Positions 33,605 to 47,000 of a DNA stretch of 64,000 bases are shown here, one piece after another. Position 1 is the stretch's first letter; each line of letters starts with the position of its first letter. Location: contig CAIIXF020000005.1 in assembly GCA_903813345.2 (NCBI GenBank), positions 29,887,375-29,951,374 of the forward strand. Direction: 5' to 3'. The translations under genes were made by a program, and so were the position numbers. The notes under the pieces are model-generated. The model searched no databases. It was not told the origin of the DNA and saw only the letters and a program-made list of their open reading frames with translations. The DNA comes from Owenia fusiformis. Taxonomy: Eukaryota > Annelida > Polychaeta > Sabellida > Oweniidae.

Positions 33605-34458
33605 TATAATAACTTTGGGTAGAGTAGAAAATATATACTAAAACCTGTCTTAGTGATCTCTTCTTCCTAGTGAACACCCTTCCTCAGCACATATTCTACT
33701 GACTTCTGGATAAATTATCCTCTGTAGTGAACACCTACCAACACTGACCGTTTTTTCTCACCAAAAAATGTTCAATGTTTTACTACCCTGTATATGAATA
33801 TGTAGACATTAACTAAACAACGGCTACAATCAAATATTTAGCTTAAAGAGTTTATTGTAAAGAATGATAATATAAAGTTACACATGAAAGTATAAAAATA
33901 TAAATCACTTCATGGAATACAGCAATATTGTGAAGACAAGCCTACTTTACACAAAGCATTCAGATTCATATACCTAAAACTGACAAAGATACAAAATGAA
34001 TATGAATATGTTAATCAACGAAATAAAATTTCTCGTGAGACAATTTTGAACATTAGAAATTGATCTGGAATGTTTACAAAGATAGGAAGCAGCAACAAAG
34101 TACATATAAATGCAATGTTTTGAGCAAAGTTCTTTCAGTAGAGGCCTTGACTCTCATTACTTATCAGATCTTGCCTTCCAGCAAAATTAAAAATATTAAA
34201 TTCAATAAAAATACAGTATAAATGATAACCAGTCTGCCTTTCTAATATTAAAAAAAATATTAACAAAATTTAGTAATGCCACTCTGAAATTAGCATTTTA
34301 TAATCAGCTACATTTGAATCAGACCATTTATCATTTTTACACCATAAAGTACAGAAATATATATATTCACACCATACATATAAGAGACCAGCTCAAATTA
34401 TATAATCAATTTTCAAAGATAATAAACATTATGCGACATCTATATATCATGAAATATT

Positions 34459-34464
34459 TTTATT
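34459..34464 (-). terminator. Candidate poly(A) signal of gene B
   Basis: AATAAA on the minus strand about 290 bp after the stop. Another lies at 33851-33856. Not verified. Confidence 0.3.
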
Positions 34465-34750
34465 TCTTAATCACGCAGATAGTATTGACTATTCAGGGAA
34501 TATATTTTTTTATAAATGGCGGTCATGTTTGTTTCATTCTTTTTGAATAAAATAGGAGGATTTGTTTGCACCTGTTCTGTTTAATTGACAGTAAAAAGAA
34601 GTGAACAACATGACACACCTATATGATTCTTATAAAATGGCACAATTTGAGAGGCCGAAGTTCTAATATGAGCTATAGACTTTCTGGAAGTCTAAAATCC
34701 TCCTGAGCACCCTGTAGTTAATATACATTTAGTGTCCAGGGACACTCTCA

Positions 34751-35027
34751 TTAATTCTGTCCGTTGTAAAGCTTCTCTTGTATTCCATTTGTACTTGGCA
34801 CCCAACGTGTGGCTATAGAAGTCACATGTCCAGGGGTTGATACCTGACTACCAACTGCAGATGCAGAGTCTTGAGCAGTCGTAGACTGGAAATCATTATC
34901 CACTGCAAAACGGTATTTAATGGTAGGGTCCCTATGTAATTTGGAGTCCTCATATGTTTGGTTATCAATTGCAAAACCAGTATCTGATGAAGTCTCTTCG
35001 AGCTGTTTGGCCTTGGCATTATTAGCC
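34751..35027 (-). CDS. Gene B last exon: cytoplasmic tail and stop
   Basis: After AAATTTCAG; about 91 residues starting ANNAKAKQLEETSSDTGFA, with TYEDSKLHRDPTIKY, ending NGIQEKLYNGQN then TAA. The frame is set by the preceding exon; the longer antisense-looking frame here is not the coding one. Confidence 0.85.
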
Positions 35028-38000
35028 CTGAAATTTAATGATTCGGGTTATTGTTAAAGGAATGCATCAAAACTGCTTATTGTTAATTTCCAATGTAAAA
35101 ATAGACACCAATACCATATAGAAATGGTATTTTTGACTGCTTTAGAAATTAAACAATGATAACAGTATAACTTTCCTCCATCTATATATCAAATGTATGT
35201 TATAAAACCAAGTCAACACAGCATTTAGTAGTTGTGTGAAACATGGATTTAGTGATAAAATTCGCCTACATGTACCTGTTATTCCTAACACAATAGATTG
35301 CAACACCAACAATTGCAGCAACAGCTACCAATGCAGCTACAACTGCAATGACTGCAGTAGTTGTGGCATCAAGACCTTCTTGCTTAGCGGGAATGTCAAA
35401 TCTGTTACAGAATTCAGCTGAAAATAAATTAATAAAAATTTTGTATTTTGGTACAAGAGTGAGTCCTATGCTTGTTAGTACTTGCATGTACTATTCAATT
35501 CTTTTAAAATTAGCTAAGATGACTGATTTGATTTGGTACTGTCCTGTTTTTAGTTACCATTATTGTTTTTTTTTTGACTTGCATAATCTAAATAAAAAGT
35601 ATAGCTTGACAATCCAGTATATTGGTATATTATGAGGCAATGAATAGATAATTCCCGTGTTCAAGTTTGTGTATAAATATCTCAGAAATGCTAGTTTTTC
35701 TAATTTCTGAGCACAATGTTTGTTCCATAATAATTAGTATATAAAGAAAACATGAATCATATATAGCAAGTTTCATTTTAGAAAATATCCCTTACTTTCA
35801 CTATCAGAGAATTCTGTAGTTGACTTCTCAGGGTTACAAATCTTGCATTCGTCACCTTCTTTCTGGTCATTTGCCCTATAGCACTTGCCTTCGATACTAC
35901 ATCCAATCTCCTATAATACAATCAATATACAGTAAAAACCTCCAATGCAGTAAAAAATTCAAATGTGAAATTTCTAATTAGAAAACCTCTCAATGTGAAC
36001 AGAGCATATCTTTAATCTGCAATCAATATCAGCCCTGAATCAAGATTTGAGTTCGATAAGGCACATCTATGAATATGAAAGACTGATTCAACTAACCAAC
36101 AAACTAAGGTTGGAACACCGGACAAAGATAGGAGTGCTGCACACATTCCCTGTATCACCATCCCCCCCCACCAAAATTCAGCACTGAATATTCTGTATTA
36201 GCATGTGGGTGCACACAGGTGCATACTAACCTGTGGCGTACATATGACTTCCTCTGCATCACAGACCTTACAGGCAGAGTCATACACCATCCACAACATC
36301 AGATTCTCACTGGCTTGAACACCGTCATTGCTGACACCTAAAACACACAAATACATTCTTTAATACATTTAAAACTAGATATACAAATACTAAATATTGA
36401 ATCGCTATAGTACATGAAGTTTATTAAATAACATGTCAACAACACGGCATTTGCATACACATGTCATTTGTTACAGATACCAAATGCCAGACACCGACCA
36501 CCACCCTCCAAAAGTCAAACACCATCCACAAAAAATTGGAGACATTGACATAATTTCCTGGTCCCTTATTAATGAGATTAGCATAGGCAAAGGCCGATAG
36601 GAATAATTTTTAAATAAAGATGGCATGGTAATCGATCTGTGTTTGAGAAAAAGATAATACTGGATTCTGTTGGTGCTGCCATCTTTATATCGGCCCAGAA
36701 CCTATGGTGATTAGTAATTATTTAAACTTACTGATGAAGTAGTGATCCAGAGTTTTAAGCTTGCATTGAATCTCATTGAAGTTTATGTAGGTTCCATCCA
36801 CTTTTGTGAACTCTCCTGTAGGACGGTGGGAAGTACCACTAATCTGTAACATGCAATACAAAAATGGCATTACAGAATAGAGAAGGATTTAATTTAATTT
36901 TTGGACAGACCAATGCTTGGTATGTGTATAAATAAATACATGAGTAGAAAATACTAGTCAATTATATTCATCAGAGTGATACTACATCAAACACCTGACT
37001 CTAATTTTGAAAAGCCACATCAGACTAATGTGCAAATATATGTACATGTGCATGTACTTCTTATTTGCACTGAGTTACTTTTACTATGTTTCGCTAATTA
37101 CTTCCTCTGTGTACTGTATAATGATATAGATTGAGAGCAATTTTTAATATTTGTCCTTTTAACATGCTCACCTCAACACGCTCCAAGTGACATGTCAATT
37201 GGGGAGAATCTACGAAATCGTCTCCAAGTACCACAGCAATGGAACAGTCGGTTCCAGCTCTCTGGTCACACAGTCCATCATCTTTGATGTCTTGCAGGTC
37301 TGGGACCGCTGACTTACTCTGACTACAGTCTTCACCGGTGAACTCTTCATTACACTCACATGTACCTGGGATAAACATGTATATGTTAAATATCAGGTTT
37401 ACATATAAACTGAAGTAAAGTAAAACGTGTCTAAGTGAAACACCTTTGGTACCTCTAGAAAGTGTTCCACTTGGGAGGTGTTCTACTAACAGAGGTTTAT
37501 TTAACATTAAGTCAGTTGGTATTGGGGCTCTGAAAAGTGTTCCACGGGTGTTCTGCTTCTAGAGGTTCATCAAACATTATGTCGGTTGGTTTTTGGACTC
37601 AAAAAGGTGCTCGACTAACTTGTTCCACTTTACAAGTTTTACTGTAGCATAAATGTGTAGGCCTAAATGCAATATGATTTCATAACAGTGTCCATACAGA
37701 CAGATTAGAAACTTGCAGCTGATGGCAATTACTTTTCACTCTGCGCAATGAACAAGTCGCCAGTTAGGCAATGGACTTATATGGACCCATATATGGTAAA
37801 TTGAGGCAATACTATTTTCTATCTTAGTCCAAAACCCTGCATACAGTATAATTTATTATATACCCAATATGTAACACTAATCCTGATTGGTCAATACCTA
37901 GTCACGTGTTCCGAAATAGATTTACTATTTCCCTCGGAAAGTTATATTCCCTCAAATGTGACATCAGCGGTAATATACATTTGAACTATTGCCCGCTGAC

Positions 38001-41000
38001 GTCACGATTGCAACTACATTGTAGAGGATATTCCCTCGGGGAAATAATTTACACTATTGCCCTCAATGGCAGTCACTATTTGTATAATATTGAGTATTAT
38101 ACATAAATGTACAAATATCTTCTTTCTTGTCATACATGTAATATGCATATGTCAAATAAAATAAAACAAAATATTTGATGAGTCATTCATTTGAAATATG
38201 ATTTATAGAGGTGAGAATTTTGTTTTCAAATGTTGCCCATTATTTTTTTCAAATTCTAGAATGTACCCACCATTGACACATGCTCCATTGTTATTGCAGT
38301 TGTTAATACAGTTGACAGCTTCTATTTGATCAGCTATGGACACACCGCCATCATCTCCTTCTTCACTGTATGTAGGATCTTTGTCTAGAGTGTCAGCGCA
38401 ATCAGAGAGAGCATCTTGCACATTGTTCTCTGCCCAAGATGTGTTGCCGTCATTCAACTGGAAATACAGAAATATATTTATTCAGAAATCACTGAAGTAC
38501 ATCTGCACTTGAAACGGAGACAATAAATTCAAACAAGGTATTTACACGCAAAATGTCACTGCCTGCCATTTGTTACAGATGCCAACTGCTGAAAGTCAAA
38601 CACTAACCACAATCCACAAAAAGAGACTAAAACACTATGATAATAACACCACTTGTAAAATTGTGAATAAAAATATATTCTCACCTTGATATCTTCAACA
38701 CAGGATTCTATTTTCTCATCAAGGTTGAAATCTTTAAGATTCTCAATGCAGATCTTCATAGCAGGATTCTTTTGTTCTGGAAAATACATTTGCAATAATG
38801 AACTCAAATTCGATAAATTCAATAGGACTTGGTGGTTTGGTCAATGAATCAAAGTCCTTTGTAAAGATTAAAATAATATTTAGTTCTGACCTTGTATTTT
38901 ACTCACTTTTACTTTACTAGAAATTAGTGTATAGAGCATGCATCTCAATTTTCTTTTTTTAAGGTTATTGTTTTTGTTTTCCTTACAACTTTTAAAAGAG
39001 ATGCAATATATTTTCTCACCTCCACCATTTTCAATGAACTCCCTACAGAAATCCTCTGCAGTGGTCTGATTCCAGCCTTCAATATCCTCCCACTCAGGCT
39101 CCTAAAGAATAATAGCAGAAAGTACTATATTTTGCAAAATTGCAAAATATTATTGCCCACAATTCCAATAGTTCTAATTTGCGGAATATAGTACTAGTAG
39201 TCGCAAAATTCCCTGGAATTTATTTCACTCAAACTTATGTTTCACATTGGTGAAAATCTAATGTCTACATTAAATTGCATTGTTTAAGTTATTGTTAAAT
39301 GATATTTGAAGCACATAACTGTAATAAGATTTAGAAGTAATTTTTCGAAGAATAACTTCTACCTTAACCTTTGATTAAACAATGTTACTGTATTAATTTA
39401 CTACATTGTTATCTCTGCAAAATCATCTCTCATCATGATCATATTAAATAGAGTTAGTGATTCATATGCAATATTTCTACAAACCTCAGGGTTAAAGTCA
39501 GCATCAAAGGCGAAATCATCTGCTGCTGCCTGTCGTTTCTTTCTACCTTGTTGTGCTTGCTGTACAAGGTCTATGGCAGTAGAGACCACCTGACTGGTCA
39601 CCTCATAGCCTGTAATATATGTACACTGACATTATAATGTTATTCACGCAATAATGTCCCCATACAATACAACTGAAATATTATTGATATAGTTTAACAG
39701 AATTGTTATATACACATGATACATGTAATTCTGTTATTATTACAAAATGAACATAGGTTGGGAAACGAACAATAGTGCCACATTGAATTCAAGTCTCGCT
39801 GATGCCTCTCGTCAAAGTGTCTTATTGAATTCAAGTCTCATTGATGCCTCTCGTCAAAGTGTCTCATTGAATTGAAGTCTTGTTGATGCCTCCCATTGGG
39901 GTCATATTTTGAGCCAGAGGTACTGGTATCATGAACATCTCCCATGAAGGTCAATCATGAAATATCTATTCACAACATATCAGCTTTTTAATTCTGCCAC
40001 AAATTTTTTATTTACTTACGGAAGTCAAAGTGGCAGGTTTCGACATCAAAAGCTCTCAAACAAGTGGCATCTGCTTCGTCTGTCACCTCGCAATAGCGAG
40101 CAGGGGCGTATTGGTTCCTTTCAACACCATAAATGATATACTCATCCTGGGTTGCTCTGTAAAATACCACACATTGATTAGGATAATACATGGTAAAACA
40201 ATGTATTTTACTAATAAAGGATAAAACTTCTGTGATCTACTTATAAAGATTTCTTCATCTTCACCAAGGATCTTTTTAATCATGTGATAAAACTATTAGC
40301 CAATGAAAAGGGAGAAACAGTGCAGTGTATAATATAATAATTAGCTATATATTAACCTCCAATCCAGGTTGAAGGATTCGGATCTGATTCTCCTCCTGCG
40401 TCGTCGCACATCAAGAGCCTGAGTGCCGTCACGCATGGTGAAGTCATTCAACTTGTCTCCATCATAGAATCCACACAGACCTTAAAATCATACAGTAAAT
40501 AGAGAAAAATTAAGATAGTATAATGTAGAAAATACTGAAAGTTATATAATACCTGCTCTTTTTTACATTTTCTTTCCTTATTTAGTTTTTTCAAATTATA
40601 AGTTTCAGCAAGATGTAGTGTAGTGAATAAGCCATTATTTTAGAATAAAATATGTAATTAAATGCTTTATATATCCAGAAGGATATCAAACTGATTAGTA
40701 TATTGTATTAAATGTATGTAATATTACTGTTAAATAAAAAAAATAAATAAATAAAAATATATATAGTTTTTATGAATTCACACTCCCCAGAAAGTATACA
40801 TGTACATTTATTTCATTAAATATCTGATTTCTTAAATTTTTTAATTGAATTATACACATGTACGTGGAATAATATATCACTTATAAACTGAACAATGAAT
40901 ATACACTGTATATAATATAGGGCAGGGAAAGTATAATCGATATTTTGACAATGAAATTGTTTTGATTTTCAAAATACAAAATGTTTATCAATATTTATGG

Positions 41001-44000
41001 AAGAAAGTCACCAAAGGACTTAGTAGTTTTGAACTGCATTTCAGATTGGCCTCTTTACTTCCCCTTTAAATGAAACTACTACAATTCTTGCTATTTCAAA
41101 ATTTAAGTTGCTAACTGATTTCAATTTCTCAAGGTGAATGAAAGATCTAGCTGGCAATAAATATACCTTCTGTGTTCTTCCAGTCCGCTGATGAGGGGAT
41201 GACCCAGACATTGATCAAATTTCCCCTTTTAGACAGCCAGATGTCTACAAGGGTTCCATGTGGCAACAGAACCTGTAATTAAATGTTGCTTTTTTAAATG
41301 TTAGCTAAGGTAAGAATATATGTCATTAATATTGTAACGACTGTGGGCATGCTAAATAGGGGAGCTGTACAGTGTAACGAGCCAGATACTAGACATGAAA
41401 GGGAGTTTGCTAAATTCAATATCCCACGCGGGAATTGAAACGAGGACCTTCCACTCACAAGACTGGTGCTCTACCATTTTAGCTAAAGAGGCTAGCCACT
41501 AAAGCCATGACTGTAGTAGTAACTTGCTATTGAGAGTCATTACAATATGTCATACAAGTGTATCATATGGAAAAGACATCCTTTGAAAGATCAGATCAGC
41601 TGAACGTGTACACAGTAAAACCTATCTAGGTGGAATAGCTTGGTTCCTCTTAAAAGTGTTCCACTTGGGAGGTGTTCCACTTACAGAGGTTAATTCGTTA
41701 CAGAGGTTAATAATAATAATTTTGTGTTAAAAGTACCACTACAGTATGTAGACTGTAGCATATGTTAATATTTTCATATGCATCAGTAAATAAGATTATG
41801 CAATAGTTAACATTATTGTAATATCATAACTGATTTAGTCTTACACGGATCACTTCTCCTAATATGAAAAGACAATCTATTAAGTGTAAACAAAGGTCCA
41901 TGTGAAGTATGGCAAGTGATTTTAGATGGTCATATCTTTCACCATGAATACTTTCTTTGGCATGAATACAGTGGTTTTTATGAGAACAGTATGTGTTCTT
42001 TAAAATGAAGTACCCATGTCAATAAATATATCAATCGAACAATTCGAAAAATCATTCTGATTTTTATTGCATGAAAAGATTATTCAACAAGGTGTCTATA
42101 ACTTCTTCAAAAGTATAATGGTATTGAATGTGTAGTTTTGAAGATACCAATTTTCAATGACCAAAATTATGCTGAAAATAATGGATAGCATGAGTTTTCC
42201 CCAAGGGAAAATAACATTGGATATGTGGTTTTTAACTTTAACACATTCTTTTCAGGTGAAGAAGAAACTTTTGATACATTTAAATTGAGAAAAACAAGAT
42301 CCTCTTTTTAGAAGATAAGCCTAACATTTTTTTAAAAGTGCCAAGGTGGGGTCCTAAACCATAATTTTTCAGAGAGTTAGATTGCTATTTTACTATCATC
42401 GTTACTTCACTTTAAAGAATAAAATCCACTGTATTTATGCCAAGAAAGTATTCATGGTTAAAGATATGATCGTCTAAAATCAGTTGCATTACTGCACATG
42501 GACCTTTACACAGTTAATGCATGTAAATGAGTTCAGAAAATTGTCAAAATTTGTGGTTTTCTACCATCATTAAATTCACACCAAAGTGCTTGATTGTTGT
42601 TTAAATGTATAACTTAAGACTTACACCATAGCGCCGTCCATTGTTCCTCTGGAAGATATGAGTTCCATCTGTTAGTTTTGTGTGGATTCTTAATCCAACC
42701 TTCACGAGGGACATCGCTTTCTTGACACCTTTTCCGAATATCCTTCGTCGTTTTGTCTGATTAGGTTTTGCGCAGCGATCGATATAGAACACGGAATCAC
42801 CAGATCTGACAGCAACTGCACAGTTACAGGATGCCTTGGCGTTGTTAGCGTCACTGCATTTTGTGTAGAAGATTTGGACCTGGATTGGAAGAGGGTGAAA
42901 ATGGGTCCTATGTGAAGTTTAAAAAACTCATTTTGCCACATTTAAAAGCCACAATAAACCATCCGAATAAGTATCAAGGGTAAACACATACAAATTAGTA
43001 TATCAGGAAATGTACAGTACTTAAAATGGAAAATAATAGATTGTTTATTTCTTCATCGAGCAAAACTCTCATTTACCTCAGCGGGAAGTTGCTTATGTCT
43101 GTAGAAATGGAAGAAGCCTTCCCTGTGGTTGTCATAGGCACGTCCATCAAATGTTGTGATGTGAGGATCATTGATACTCTTGCAAACTGATTTCCTGTCT
43201 CTGTCTATGATCTTTACCTATATATGAAAAAAGGAAAGTGTCAAGCTGTTTGCTATAGACCGTGTAAATGTAAATGAATAACTACATGTAGGTTCACTAT
43301 GTGACTACTGAACGAAGTAAATACTTCCACAATTTTTTATTGTTGAATGCTCAAGTTAAATAAATGGTGCCACTATGTCAAATCTGAACACCTCTAAAGG
43401 GATATTTATTTGTTTCAGCTGTCTGTTCTATAGCATTGTTCAATAGTGGATGTTTCATCACCCCAAGGGTGCACTTATTAGGCACTGTTATACTACTTGT
43501 ACAAAAACTGTTCATTAAGGATTAAGACAATTGCCAAAAAATACAATTTAACACACCCACAGGGTAGTTAAAACCAGATATGAAAATCAATATCAATCTG
43601 TACTTTTAAATTCAAAATAAAACATTCAAAGTAAAATGTATTCTTACATTCACTGTTTTAGTCTCAACAATAGTTTCAGTTGTCCCAACAATTTTCTTGC
43701 TATGTAGAGTCAGTTTTCTCATTTTATTTCCATCAAAGAAACCGTCCATCTTTGCTTTGATTGGCACATTGTGGCACGTTTCATAATCAGTATCAGTGAA
43801 CTCGACACGATTGTAAGTATTAGAATTCCCATGTTTGCCAAATACGGCTTGGACGGAGGTTCTTCTGTCTCTGTTTCTTCTACCGCGACACCTGCAATAT
43901 ACAATGTACATATGTATTAATAAAGTAAATAAAGCTGACACGACATGAACATGTTCATATCCTCTGTTCTCCAGGTGTACATGTAGCATTACCACTTTAA

Positions 44001-47000
44001 TCTTAAAGATTTTTTTAATTATACATGTTTATTATCAATTTATTTTAATGATGTATGTAAACAATAGCAGACATACCAAGAGAATGAAGGAAAACATGTT
44101 TGTGGCTAATACCCAATTGTACATAAAGTCATAACAGTCATATTTTGGAAAAAACTCACCGTCCTAGGTCTGTGAATATACATGTAACTATAACTGCATA
44201 TATACACTCTAAAATGGATATGTTGGGAAAAATTTACCTCGGCCATTTGCCGTGTTCTAGATCCAAGTCGACAACTGCCTTACAGTTTGCCTCTCCAGCA
44301 CAGATACTATCGCCAGGTGGTGCTGTTCCCTTGATACACAGGTTTACGGCAGACTCGCCTTCAATGACAGTCATTTGCTTACGGTCGACGATCATCTAAA
44401 ATTGTACGAAACATATATAGATGAGCTTCAATAGCATTAAACCATGCACTACAGGCTATGTGTAATTTCCTAGAGTAGCATCATCTCCTTAGAGGATTTA
44501 ATGAATTTCTGTTGTTTACATTCAACAATCATTGAACAACATGAAACATTAAATGAATGACACTTGGATCAAATCATCGCATATGACTCAGGCAACAAAT
44601 GACTACTTTCACAACATGAGTAACATTTCGAGCTTAAAAGAATATTGAATTGTATACAGAATTTTTTTATCCCCCCCTCCCCTATTCAAACTTCATACCT
44701 TGAAGTCTGGTTTTTCCTTGCATCTCTCAGTGATTCCCTCCAGAACAAACTGGAAAGTTGAGTTGATTGTCAGTCTGAACTCATTGTCACATCCCAAGGC
44801 AGCATTCAGGATACATCCCCATGATGCTGCTATCTTACTGTAATACAAGGAGATTTATGGAGCATAAATTTGATTGCATGATTTTGGTCTACTACAATCT
44901 ACATGCTGATCAACATTCACAATACATGGTAACCATATGCCCCCTCCATCTCTATACTTCTGGAATGCACAATAAGAAAGATGCTATGAACATCAGAATG
45001 CATGCTGATATTTTAAATGTTAATCTTAATTTTAAGCTAAATGTAAAAAATATGAAAATTTAAAGTAAAAGTAAAATTGTACATACGTTTCAATGCTAGT
45101 GCAAAAGCCCTTCCAGTCAGGATTTACAATGGTGGTGATTGAACTAAACTCAGCGAAACATTTGTTAGTGACAAAATCTGGTGTACACTCTTTGACGCTA
45201 CATGTCTGTTCAATGAAGTCGATCTCTGTCTGGATTCTCTCAGTGACTTGCTTCTTGTATGTGTAGTCGCAGCCCACAATGACGGTAGTGGTACATTGTT
45301 GAAGGGTAGATAGATGTCCTCTTATACCCCTGAAATTCAATTAAACATTTGCTAGATTATCTCTGCAATACTTTAACTTTTCTATTGTTGATTTTTAGGG
45401 CTTGTGTGTTTTCAAATGTTGTCCTTTCTGATAATTTTTGAGTTAAAACTTGTTTCATGTCTATAAGCACTTTTGAAGATGGTAATTCAGTAAATATACA
45501 ACTTGCCTATGTCAATAATCTGCAAAAAGGTAATAAACCCATTTAAAGCAGAAATATAATTTAACTTACTGACAAATGACGTATCTGTCAACATTGGGCT
45601 GCCTAATCTCAGTTCTGAATTTCTGTAGCTGGAACTTGAAGTCTGAGAAACAGGTCTCACTTGATGAAATCTCACACCTGGGTTTAGTATCTGGACATTT
45701 GTTACCAACCATGCTTAGTGTCATCTTCCAGGCCTAAACAAAAAAGATGAAAGTATATTGAATGAGAGTTTAGATTTTTAGATTGTGACTGTGTGCCTTG
45801 TCCTAAAAAAACAGATGTGAATGAATAAACACAAGGAGAACATGCATCTCGAACTCGCAACCTCGTGGTTACAGCACCCAATCCCCTAGCCTGAACGTGC
45901 CGACGCTCAAGCCCTTTCGGCCCAACTCGACAACCCCTGAGTTTTATATGATTTTAATTATGACAATTCGAACTGTATACAACTAGAATTTAGTTGTCTA
46001 TGTATTTCGCTAATATAGACCTCTACATTTGTATCACTCATGTTTGGGGCAAAACACTATGCTTTTGCATGCACCACTGAACCTTCACCCATCTGGCACA
46101 AAGCATAAACTGCAAGTCAATATATCATATTTCTAATGGCTTCTTAGCCTCATTTAAAAACATAATCACATGAATCATAGTTTATCAAATGTCATTTTGT
46201 GTTTCCCAAGCTCTTGTTAATTTGTGATGTCATATTTCAGAGGTGTTTAACTATACATACATAAGTGTCAAGAGTATGTACACTTGTATCTGCACTGTTA
46301 ATTCTGTTCAAAAAAATTAAAAATATATTTTTACCTGAGAAATGCTGACTTTCTTGCTATCAGAGCAAGCAACTGTGTTAGTCTCCACACACTCTGCTGT
46401 GGCCTTTAGAGATCTGGCAATTTAAACAATTTGTATTTATAGAGTTTGTTAACATTGCTGAGTTAACCAAAAACTGCTGAGTTAAACAAAAAATTAGTCT
46501 ATTGCAATAGCTAGAGATATTTACAACACAGAAGAATATTGAAATAATTATGATATACTATATATGGTACTTATGACTCGTTGGATATGTTGCTAATTCA
46601 AATATCCAAAGGGAAAAAATAAAATGTTTTTCAAAACATTGAAAGAAAATGAAACAGGAAAACAAAACCTAAATATCAAAAGCAATGATCAGACGTGTAA
46701 CTAAACAATTTCTAATACCCCTCCCCTATCATAATCACATGTTTCGTTAAAAAACTGAAGTTATACAATTTAAGACCGATTAAATTTTCGAATCTGTAAT
46801 TTTTATCTCATCTGGTTTGAATAGAATTCACATATAAATGTACTGACCCACAAACAATGTTTTGGTAGAGACTGTCATCAACACCTCTAGCTCCAATGAT
46901 GACTTTCTGAACTTCAAGGATACACTTTAGTGTATTAGTGACATCACATATACCTGGAGCTACAATACACACAGTACACCATTAACATAAATAAACACAA

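Larger units (their letters stand above)
32351..34750. other. Convergent 3' region between genes A and B
   Basis: The two stop codons are 2.4 kb apart. The interval holds the gene A 3' UTR with a minisatellite (32478-32672), AATAAA signals, a short inverted-repeat element (33495-33604), a degenerate copy of the AAAACCTGT repeat near 33640 and AT-rich sequence. The gene B 3' UTR should occupy the right part. I find no additional gene. Confidence 0.6.
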
